Of a stretch of 8,343 bases of DNA, positions 1-5,463 are shown piece after piece; positions within the stretch are counted from its first letter, which is position 1, and every line of letters begins with the position of its first letter. The position numbers and the translations under genes are program-made. Under the pieces are notes generated by a model. It had not been told where the DNA came from. It saw nothing but the letters and a program-made list of their open reading frames with translations, and did no database searches. This DNA is from Bacteroidales bacterium UBA1035 (lineage in GTDB: Bacteria; Bacteroidota; Bacteroidia; Bacteroidales; Dysgonomonadaceae). The DNA is taken from assembly GCA_002316835.1 (NCBI GenBank), contig DCEG01000108.1:9618-17960 (forward strand). The letters run 5' to 3'.

Positions 1-1373
1 TAGTTTTGCAGTTCGCGGATATAAGCACGTTGCGAGTTATCTTTTTCGGCAATAGCAGCGTTGAGATCGAGAACGGTTGATTTGCCGAGCAGATAAAGGC
101 GGTACGCCACATCGTTGCGGCGAGTAGCTCGTTCCGATGTTTTTTTGGCTATCTCCACCTTGTCGGCTTGCAAGTTAAACTGTTTTACCAATTTTATCAC
201 GTTGGCATCAAAGTCGGTACGCGCTTGCGCGATATCTATTTTCACTTTTTCGAGGTTGCTTTTTGCCACTTCCACACGTCCCCGGCCCACGCCCCAGTCC
301 AAAATCGGGATTCGGATTCCCAAGCTTACCAATTGCTGGTTAAGCGGATTGTGATATACATTATTGAAATCGCGTGCGGTTTGCGATAAACCGAACTGCA
401 TATACAAATCGGCTTTAAATCCGCGCGAAGCTTTAGCGTAAGCCACCGAACTTTCGCTTTGCAGTTTTTGCAGGGCAAGCATTTCCATATCGGGACTGTT
501 TTGGTGGGCAAGATACAACGCGTCGTCCACGGAAACAATGAACTTGGGAATCGTTTCGCTCACTTCCGCCACAATTTCTACGTTATCCGTAATGCCCAGA
601 AAACTGCGCAAATCCTGAATATAGTCATCCATCTCGATGCGGGCATTCAATCGGTTGGTTTGCTCCGAAAGATAGTTTATTTCCAGTTGCAACATTTCGT
701 TTTCAGTTATCGTACCAATTTCGTATCGTCCTTTGGCATAGTTAAACAAGGTATCGGCATTGGCGTAATTATAATTTGCCGACCGAAAATTGCTCTGAGC
801 CGTAGCAAGCTGAAAAAATTTCATTGCCGCAGACGAGGCAACCAACTCTAAGGTTTCGGTGTATTGCTTTTGTGCCGCTGTATATCGCACCGGTTCGATG
901 CGTTTGTTCCATTTCAGGGAATTATAACCAAATAGGTTTTGCGAATAACCGATAACCACCGGCGTGGATTTGAACGAGTATTGATTATCGGAAAAAATAT
1001 CCAATCGTTGCAATCCGCTTTGTACGAACACACTGCCGCCTAATAACGAAATGTTTTGGTTAATGGTCATTGCACCATCGTTGAGCAGTTGGTTGCGGTG
1101 TACAAAACTATCGGTTCCGTCGGGCAGCGTAATGGGGCTGATGGAGCGGTTAAGCTGCGAATTGGACGAAAACGTTAAACTCGGCAAGTAATCGGCTTTG
1201 AACGAGCGCCAGTTCCAGTGAGCCGCCCGATACTGATGCCGTGCCGCCACTGCTTGCGGTGATTGTTCCCGGGCAAGCGCGACCGCTTCATCCAGCGTAA
1301 GGTGAAGCGTATCTTGCGCCTTAAGCTGCCCTATGGTGAATAAAATGAGAATAATGAAATAAGCTTGCTTCAT
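1..1373 (-). CDS. TolC-family outer-membrane efflux protein (C-terminus cut by window edge)
   Basis: This is an outer-membrane channel subunit of a tripartite efflux or type I export system, expected to form a trimeric barrel and periplasmic tunnel with an adaptor and an inner-membrane pump. The frame is open for 457 codons from the ATG at 1373 to the left edge. The N-terminus is a signal peptide: a Lys at residue 2, a hydrophobic core at about 5-14, and LKAQ near residue 20. The two OEP repeats are visible: the first opens with LTLDEAVALAREQSP (26-39), the second with VSVDDALYLAHQNSP (280-294). Long polar helices follow each (about 160-250 and 365-455), and the typical RIPILDWGVGRGRVE segment is at 354-368. 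Relatives usually end with a YW..YY.LR..TLYDF-like tail, so perhaps 20-25 residues are missing. The substrate cannot be told. In Bacteroidota such genes are often followed by an HlyD-like adaptor and ABC or RND pump genes, which would lie to the left. Upstream lies a sigma-54-type promoter. Confidence 0.93.
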   Translation of the reverse strand, partial: MKQAYFIILILFTIGQLKAQDTLHLTLDEAVALAREQSPQAVAARHQYRAAHWNWRSFKADYLPSLTFSSNSQLNRSISPITLPDGTDSFVHRNQLLNDGAMTINQNISLLGGSVFVQSGLQRLDIFSDNQYSFKSTPVVIGYSQNLFGYNSLKWNKRIEPVRYTAAQKQYTETLELVASSAAMKFFQLATAQSNFRSANYNYANADTLFNYAKGRYEIGTITENEMLQLEINYLSEQTNRLNARIEMDDYIQDLRSFLGITDNVEIVAEVSETIPKFIVSVDDALYLAHQNSPDMEMLALQKLQSESSVAYAKASRGFKADLYMQFGLSQTARDFNNVYHNPLNQQLVSLGIRIPILDWGVGRGRVEVAKSNLEKVKIDIAQARTDFDANVIKLVKQFNLQADKVEIAKKTSERATRRNDVAYRLYLLGKSTVLDLNAAIAEKDNSQRAYIRELQN

Positions 1374-1385
1374 AAAAAAGCAATG

Positions 1386-1400
1386 ACAAAAGCCGTGCCA
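1386..1400 (-). promoter_or_regulatory. Sigma-54 (-24/-12) promoter for the TolC gene
   Basis: The minus strand reads TGGCACG (1400-1394), four bases GCTT, then TTGT (1389-1386). The family consensus is TGGCACG-N4-TTGC, so it matches in 10 of 11 fixed positions with exact spacing; only the last C of the -12 box is T. The invariant GG and the -12 G (1387) are present. The predicted transcription start is about position 1374, one or two bases before the ATG of the TolC gene, giving an almost leaderless message. An NtrC-type sigma-54 activator gene lies 1.5 kb away, which supports the call. Confidence 0.72.
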
Positions 1401-1454
1401 AAAAGATAATATTCTTATAATCAATGTATTATATTTTTACGTTTTTCAAAAAGA

Positions 1455-1468
1455 GTGCGTTATCGCAC
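1455..1468. promoter_or_regulatory. Palindromic activator site 1 (perfect)
   Basis: GTGCG-TTAT-CGCAC is a perfect inverted repeat with 5-bp arms and a 4-bp spacer, standing out as GC-rich in an AT-rich region. Its centre is about 88 bp upstream of the predicted sigma-54 start, within the usual range for an enhancer-binding protein site. Binding by the NtrC-type regulator encoded at 2909-4267 is inferred. Confidence 0.6.
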
Positions 1469-1475
1469 AATAGGA

Positions 1476-1489
1476 GTTCGATTTCGCAC
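1476..1489. promoter_or_regulatory. Palindromic activator site 2 (one mismatch)
   Basis: GTTCG-ATTT-CGCAC repeats the layout of the site at 1455-1468 with one arm mismatch (T for G). The two sites start exactly 21 bp apart, two helical turns, so two dimers would bind the same face of the DNA. This is the usual arrangement of NtrC-family upstream activator sequences. The centre is about 109 bp upstream of the predicted start. Confidence 0.55.
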
Positions 1490-1511
1490 ATTATTATAAA
1501 AATATATTGTT

Positions 1512-1520
1512 TATATTTGC
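1512..1520 (+). promoter_or_regulatory. Bacteroidota-type -7 element, plus strand
   Basis: TATATTTGC matches the TAnnTTTG -7 consensus of the Bacteroidota housekeeping sigma factor. No good TTTG is seen at the -33 position. It points toward the ATPase gene, whose ATG is about 200 bp away. It could be an older promoter for the regulator-kinase pair from before the ATPase gene was present (inference). Confidence 0.4.
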
Positions 1521-1595
1521 GATGGGAATTGAGTTTAAATTTTTAGGTTCACCGTTTATGCTTTAAAATGAGTGTATTTTAAATAGCTGTTTTGT

Positions 1596-1604
1596 GCAAA
1601 TATA
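1596..1604 (-). promoter_or_regulatory. Bacteroidota-type -7 element, minus strand
   Basis: The minus strand reads TATATTTGC, identical to the two plus-strand copies at 1512-1520 and 1681-1689. It points toward the TolC gene and could give a second, sigma-54-independent transcript with a leader of roughly 215 bases running through the palindromic sites. No clear -33 element is seen. Confidence 0.35.
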
Positions 1605-1676
1605 AAATAATATCTGTGTAAATTTAAAATATTTCTCGTGTAATAATAAAATATTTCTCGTGTAATAATAAAATAT
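1604..1676. repeat. 22-bp tandem repeat cluster (two exact units, one degenerate, one partial)
   Basis: Units at 1626-1647 and 1648-1669 are identical, with core ATATTTCTCGTGTAATAAT. A degenerate unit in the same 22-bp register lies at 1604-1625 (14 of 22 positions match, with GTGTAA conserved), and a 7-bp partial unit (AAAATAT) follows at 1670-1676. The array ends just before the plus-strand -7 element at 1681, so it covers the region where -33 contacts would fall. The period of about two helical turns suggests an operator array for a protein binding one face of the DNA, perhaps autoregulation of the ATPase gene, but nothing proves this. Confidence 0.8.
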
Positions 1677-1680
1677 AGAC

Positions 1681-1689
1681 TATATTTGC
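1681..1689 (+). promoter_or_regulatory. Bacteroidota-type -7 promoter element of the ATPase gene
   Basis: TATATTTGC matches TAnnTTTG exactly and sits 27 bp upstream of the ATG at 1716, so transcription would start near 1695. No good -33 TTTG is seen; the 22-bp repeats occupy that place. The element overlaps a possible TTG start at 1686, which argues that TTG is not the real start of the gene. Confidence 0.55.
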
Positions 1690-1715
1690 ATTATAAAAAA
1701 TTCAAAAGAATAATT

Positions 1716-2876
1716 ATGTTAGTTCATCGGGAAATAGTGAGCGTAATGAAACAGATGGTTGATAAATTTCCCATCATTGCTCTTACGGGGCCGAGACAAT
1801 CGGGTAAAACAACGTTATTAAAAACAATGTTTTCTGATTACAGGTATGTGAGCCTTGAAGACCCCGACACACGTAATTTTGCTGAAACTGACCCCCGTAG
1901 TTTTTTGAAACAGTATGACAAGTACGTTATCTTTGACGAAGTACAACGAGCCCCCTTCTTATTTTCATACATTCAGTCTATTGTCGATGACAGCAGAATA
2001 ATGGGACAATTTATTTTTTCGGGTTCGCAAAACTTTCACCTGATGCAAAACATTACGCAAAGTTTAGCGGGCAGAGTTGCTATTTTCAGGCTGTTTCCGT
2101 TCGATTTTCAAGAATTAAAAAGTGCGGGATTATTGCAGGATGAATACGCTCCTCACTTAATAAAAGGATTTTATCCGGCGATCTACGACCGAAATATCAG
2201 ACCTGTAGATTTCTATCCCAATTATATCGAAACCTATATTCAGCGAGATGTAAGTGAACTGCTATCTATTCAGGATATGAGTCTGTTTCGAAAATTTTTA
2301 GCCTTGTGTGCAACCCGAGCCGGACAAATCCTAAATATGAGCAATTTAGCAAACGAAGGAGGAATATCCGCACCAACGGTGAAAGCGTGGTTGTCGGCTT
2401 TGGAAAACAGCTATGTGATTTTTTTGCTGCAACCCTATTATAAAAACTTCAGTAAACGGATTATTAAGTCACCTAAGCTTTACTTTTATGACACAGGACT
2501 GCTGTCTAATCTGCTAAAAATAAATAATGTAGATAAAATAAAAAATCAGTCGGTAAAAGAAGTATTGTTTGAAAATATGATCGTTTCAGAATATATAAAA
2601 CAAATTCATCACAAGAATAAAAAGCAGTTAGAGCCTTGGTTTTGGCGAGATTCTCACGGCAATGAAGTGGATATGCTTATCGAAAAACAGCAAGAAATCG
2701 AAATTGTGGAAATAAAAGCCACCCAAACCGTTATGCCCGATTTGTTTAAGGGACTGAATTATTACGCTGACCTCGAAAAGGATGTGAAGCTAATTAAGAC
2801 ATTGGTCTATGGAGGCAGTGACCGTCAGGAACGAAGCGTGGCGCAGGTGGTTCCCTGGAGTGAAGTGGATATTTGA
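1716..2876 (+). CDS. AAA ATPase with C-terminal DUF4143 domain
   Basis: A 386-residue protein of the AAA_14-DUF4143 family, the usual length, whose function is not established. The N-terminal ATPase has a Walker A motif GPRQSGKTT (25-33, K31), Walker B YVIFDEVQ (70-77, D74 and E75), a sensor-like FSGSQ (101-105) and LAGR with a candidate arginine finger (R120). The middle carries the family signature ETYIQRDV (172-179) and a helix-turn-helix-like segment (about 205-230). The C-terminal part has FEN (286-288), EVDMLIE (317-323) and VEIKAT (331-336). D319, E332 and K334 resemble the PD-(D/E)XK nuclease pattern, though nuclease activity is not shown for the family. There is no signal peptide or membrane segment, so it is cytoplasmic. 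I prefer the ATG at 1716 to the in-frame TTG at 1686, which overlaps the -7 element. There is no clear ribosome binding site. Base composition is more AT-rich than the TolC and regulator genes, which fits later acquisition. Confidence 0.9.
   Translation: MLVHREIVSVMKQMVDKFPIIALTGPRQSGKTTLLKTMFSDYRYVSLEDPDTRNFAETDPRSFLKQYDKYVIFDEVQRAPFLFSYIQSIVDDSRIMGQFIFSGSQNFHLMQNITQSLAGRVAIFRLFPFDFQELKSAGLLQDEYAPHLIKGFYPAIYDRNIRPVDFYPNYIETYIQRDVSELLSIQDMSLFRKFLALCATRAGQILNMSNLANEGGISAPTVKAWLSALENSYVIFLLQPYYKNFSKRIIKSPKLYFYDTGLLSNLLKINNVDKIKNQSVKEVLFENMIVSEYIKQIHHKNKKQLEPWFWRDSHGNEVDMLIEKQQEIEIVEIKATQTVMPDLFKGLNYYADLEKDVKLIKTLVYGGSDRQERSVAQVVPWSEVDI
2868..2875 (+). promoter_or_regulatory. Weak candidate -7 element before the regulator gene
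   Basis: GATATTTG matches TAnnTTTG at all fixed positions but the first. It lies at the very end of the ATPase gene and would start a transcript near 2882, before the regulator ATG at 2909. No -33 element is seen. If it does not work, the regulator depends on readthrough from the ATPase gene. Confidence 0.2.
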
Positions 2877-2908
2877 CATTAAGATTATTCTGCAATTAGC
2901 TGTACAAC

Positions 2909-4267
2909 ATGCAAAAACAAGGAAAAATACTCATTATTGACGACAACGAAGACATTCTCTTCGCTCTCAATCTGCTTTTGCAACCACACGTTGAAAAGGT
3001 AAAAGTCAGCACAAAACCCGAACGTATCACCCATTTCATGGAAACGTTCGGACCCGATGTTATTTTACTTGACATGAACTTTACAAAAGATGCGGATAGC
3101 GGACAGGAAGGTTTTTTTTGGCTCGAAAAGATTAAGGAAACAGATCCCGATGCGGTGGTGATTTTCGTAACTGCGTACTCCGATACCGAAAAGGCAGTGC
3201 AAGCCATTAAAGCAGGCGCTACCGATTTTATTCCCAAGCCGTGGGCAAAGGATAAGTTGCTGGCAACGGTGGCTTCGGCAGTGAAATTGAGACAAAGCCG
3301 TAATGAAGTTTCACAACTGAGAAAACAGGTGGCAGCACTTGAGAGCAACCGTTCGTTTCCCGAAATTATTGGTGAAAGCGAAGTGATGCAATCGTTATTC
3401 GAAACCATCGATAAACTGAAAAATACCGATGCCAACATCCTGATTTTGGGTGAAAACGGCACGGGAAAAGACCTAATAGCTAATTTGCTTTATTGTTGTT
3501 CACCCCGCTCCGATAAACCATTTGTTCACATTGATTTAGGCGCAATTCCGGAAACTCTATTCGAGAGTGAGCTTTTTGGCTATGAAAAAGGTGCTTTTAC
3601 CGATGCCAAAAAAGAAAAACAGGGACGGTTTGAAATTGCGTCGGGCGGCACTTTATTTTTGGACGAAATCGGTAATCTCACACCCGCCATGCAGGTAAAA
3701 TTGCTTACGGCTATCGAAAAACAGCAAATTGTGCGGCTCGGCAATACCACGCCCATACACATAAATGTACGCTTGCTTTGTGCTACCAATGCCGATATTC
3801 ACGCCATGGTGGAGCGTGGCGATTTTCGACAAGATTTGCTGTATCGCATCAACACCATAGAACTGCACATCCCGCCGCTGCGTGAGCGTGGAAAAGATAT
3901 TGAACTGCTTGCTCATCACTTTTTGAATCGCTTCGCGAAAAAATACAAAAAAGACATTAAAAGCATTTCTGCTTCGGCATTGCGAAAACTAAACGCGTAC
4001 AATTGGCCGGGCAACGTGCGCGAATTGCAACACGCTATGGAACGAGCCGTGATATTGGCGTCGGGATACACGCTTTCGGGTGATGATTTTATACTGAAAC
4101 CGGCATCATCCAGAAAAGTAAAACCCGAAAACCTGAACCTGGAGGAAATGGAGCAATCAGCCATCGAAAAAGCGCTTGAACAGGCGGACGGAAATATGAA
4201 CCAGGCAGCAGAGCTGTTGGGAATTTCAAGATTTACCTTGTATCGGAAAATTGAAAAATATAAGTAG
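2909..4267 (+). CDS. NtrC-family sigma-54-dependent response regulator
   Basis: A full-length 452-residue enhancer-binding protein. The receiver domain (about 5-125) has the acidic pair D11/D12, the phosphoacceptor D55 in ILLDMNF, T88 and K110. The AAA+ domain (about 152-385) has Walker A GENGTGKD (181-188), Walker B GGTLFLDEIG (246-255), sensor I ATNAD (292-296), the FRQDLLYRIN arginine-finger region (306-315) and WPGNVREL (366-373). A Fis-type helix-turn-helix closes the protein (about 425-452). The sigma-54-contacting loop reads GAFTDA (228-233), not GAFTGA; the essential F230 and T231 are kept. The ATG at 2909 is the only start that suits the receiver fold. The gene lies 32 bp after the ATPase gene and 2 bp before the kinase gene, with which it surely forms an operon. 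The likely target is the sigma-54 promoter of the TolC gene. Confidence 0.95.
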   Translation: MQKQGKILIIDDNEDILFALNLLLQPHVEKVKVSTKPERITHFMETFGPDVILLDMNFTKDADSGQEGFFWLEKIKETDPDAVVIFVTAYSDTEKAVQAIKAGATDFIPKPWAKDKLLATVASAVKLRQSRNEVSQLRKQVAALESNRSFPEIIGESEVMQSLFETIDKLKNTDANILILGENGTGKDLIANLLYCCSPRSDKPFVHIDLGAIPETLFESELFGYEKGAFTDAKKEKQGRFEIASGGTLFLDEIGNLTPAMQVKLLTAIEKQQIVRLGNTTPIHINVRLLCATNADIHAMVERGDFRQDLLYRINTIELHIPPLRERGKDIELLAHHFLNRFAKKYKKDIKSISASALRKLNAYNWPGNVRELQHAMERAVILASGYTLSGDDFILKPASSRKVKPENLNLEEMEQSAIEKALEQADGNMNQAAELLGISRFTLYRKIEKYK

Positions 4268-4269
4268 GT

Positions 4270-5265
4270 ATGAAATTTCAAACCAAGCATATTTTTTTCT
4301 TAAAAATAATTGCCATCGTGCTGTTATCGTTGGCGGGAGCGTGGGTTTTCTTAAAGGGATTGGTATTCTCCGCCGCTTTGATATTGGTTGGAATCATATC
4401 CCTCGCGATTTCGATGTATTTAGACCGTAAAAAACTTATCGGGCGAATCGGGCAACTTATTGCCGGCATTCGCCATTCCGATTTTTCGACTCATTTTGTC
4501 AAAACTGCTTCAAACGATGAACTTAGCCGTCTTTCGCAGGAAATGGACGAGGCGCTGGATATTTTTCGCTCCCGCGCACACGATGCCATGATGGATGAAG
4601 CCGAATCGCAAGCGTGGCAGAAACTAATCAGTGTGCTTACTCACGAAATAATGAACAGCATTACGCCGATTATTTCTCTTTCCGAAACACTTAGTGAACG
4701 TGAGATTTCTGACGATACTGACTCTGAGGCGTATAGTGTCATGAAGCAAGCGATGGAAACTATCCACCGGCGTAGCAAAGGATTGCTTTCGTTTGTGGAA
4801 AATTACCGCAAACTCACGCGGTTACCGCAACCCACCGTTCAGCCTATTCACGTGCAATCCATGCTTAAATCTATGCAGCAATTGGTAGCTCCCGGTGGCA
4901 TTGAGTTTACCTATTCTGTTTATCCCGATCAGCTTATTTTAAAGGCTGACAAGGGTATGACGGATCAATTGTTGCTCAATTTGTTAAAAAATGCTCATGA
5001 AGCCTGTGTTACACAATCTCAATCCAAGATAGGCATAAAAGCAGAAAAGGTAGGCGACGAAATCCATATTTCGGTTTCGGATAATGGACATGGCATCTCA
5101 CCCGAAGCCATCGAAAAAATCTTCATACCATTTTATTCTACAAAGCCTACCGGCTCCGGCATAGGATTGAGCATTTGCCGGCAAATAATGTTACGTCACA
5201 AAGGGAAAATAGTGGTTAAATCGGATGAAAGTGGGAGTAAGTTTACAATGGTTTTTCCGGAGTAA
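4270..5265 (+). CDS. Membrane-bound sensor histidine kinase, partner of the NtrC-type regulator
   Basis: A 331-residue kinase. Two hydrophobic helices at about 9-28 and 30-49 are joined by almost no loop, so there is no periplasmic sensor domain. A HAMP-like linker (about 50-100) leads to the H box LTHEIMNSITPI (123-134, H125 the phosphorylated residue). The ATPase domain has the N box LLNLLKNAHEA (235-245, N241), G1 DNGHGI (271-276), FIPFYSTK (285-292) and G2 GSGIGL (295-300). The length is short for a membrane kinase because sensor and PAS domains are absent. It begins two bases after the regulator stop, so translation is probably coupled. The input may come from the membrane itself or from a partner such as a transporter. 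Its pairing with the upstream regulator is well supported by gene order. Confidence 0.94.
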   Translation: MKFQTKHIFFLKIIAIVLLSLAGAWVFLKGLVFSAALILVGIISLAISMYLDRKKLIGRIGQLIAGIRHSDFSTHFVKTASNDELSRLSQEMDEALDIFRSRAHDAMMDEAESQAWQKLISVLTHEIMNSITPIISLSETLSEREISDDTDSEAYSVMKQAMETIHRRSKGLLSFVENYRKLTRLPQPTVQPIHVQSMLKSMQQLVAPGGIEFTYSVYPDQLILKADKGMTDQLLLNLLKNAHEACVTQSQSKIGIKAEKVGDEIHISVSDNGHGISPEAIEKIFIPFYSTKPTGSGIGLSICRQIMLRHKGKIVVKSDESGSKFTMVFPE

Positions 5266-5294
5266 TAACCTGTAAACATCAACAGCAACCTATA

Positions 5295-5323
5295 TTTCGC
5301 ACGTTTTTTAATTTTATGCGAAA
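5295..5323. repeat. Inverted repeat in the convergent gap
   Basis: TTTCGCA (5295-5301) and TGCGAAA (5317-5323) form a perfect 7-bp inverted repeat with a 15-base AT-rich loop, starting 29 bp after the kinase stop. It is not followed by a T run on either strand, so it is not a standard intrinsic terminator. It may slow or end transcription, or be chance. TTTCGCAC here also occurs in the palindromic site at 1476-1489. Confidence 0.4.
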
Positions 5324-5420
5324 CCTATAACCATGTGAAAAACATATCTTTACGGTTTGTTTACGATAAAAACAAAAATCAGAATTGACTTTTGCTTTTG
5401 TGGGGAGTCTAACGAATAGC

Positions 5421-5459
5421 CCAAAAAACCAAAAACCTGCTGAAAGAGGTAGTCAGGAC
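5421..5459 (-). terminator. Weak candidate terminator of the HTCS gene
   Basis: Read on the minus strand just after the HTCS stop, CCTGA and TCAG-CA-GG can form a short imperfect stem, followed by GGTTTTTGGTTTTTT. The stem is weak (4-6 pairs), so the T-rich tract is the better part of the evidence. The remainder of the gap 5266-5463 holds no gene. Confidence 0.3.
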
Positions 5460-5463
5460 TGGA

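Larger units (their letters stand above)
1374..1715. other. 342-bp AT-rich divergent regulatory region
   Basis: No convincing gene lies here. The half nearer the TolC gene carries a sigma-54-type promoter (minus strand) and two GC-rich palindromic sites separated from it by an AT-rich stretch at about 1402-1450. The half nearer the ATPase gene carries three TATATTTGC elements and a 22-bp tandem repeat. A 14-codon ATG frame at 1522-1566 just after the first plus-strand -7 element is too short to call. Confidence 0.85.

Noticed and set aside
459..851. 130-residue plus-strand open frame inside the TolC gene
   Set aside because: It is antisense to a clear TolC-family coding frame and its translation shows no recognisable domain.
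1522..1566. 14-codon ATG frame just after the plus-strand -7 element at 1512
   Set aside because: It is too short, in AT-rich DNA where such frames arise by chance, and I recognise no peptide family. It might be a remnant, but nothing supports it.
1604..1676. CRISPR array or phage attachment site
   Set aside because: The 22-bp units are directly adjacent with no spacers, there are no cas genes, and no tRNA or integrase is nearby.
1686..1715. TTG start that would add 10 residues to the DUF4143 ATPase
   Set aside because: The TTG lies inside the TATATTTGC -7 element, so the transcript would begin after it. The ATG at 1716 gives a normal N-terminus close to the Walker A motif.
2896..3462. 188-residue minus-strand open frame inside the regulator gene
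   Set aside because: It overlaps the receiver and Walker A coding region in antisense; its Ser- and Phe-rich composition is typical of a shadow frame.
5345..5352. TATCTTTA as a plus-strand promoter for a small RNA antisense to the HTCS 3' end
   Set aside because: The last base of the -7 consensus does not match, no -33 element is seen, and no structured RNA or terminator follows.
5356..5380. AT-only hairpin (TTTGTTT / AAACAAA) as a terminator
   Set aside because: The stem is made almost only of A-T pairs and has no T tract after it on the plus strand; such repeats are expected by chance here.
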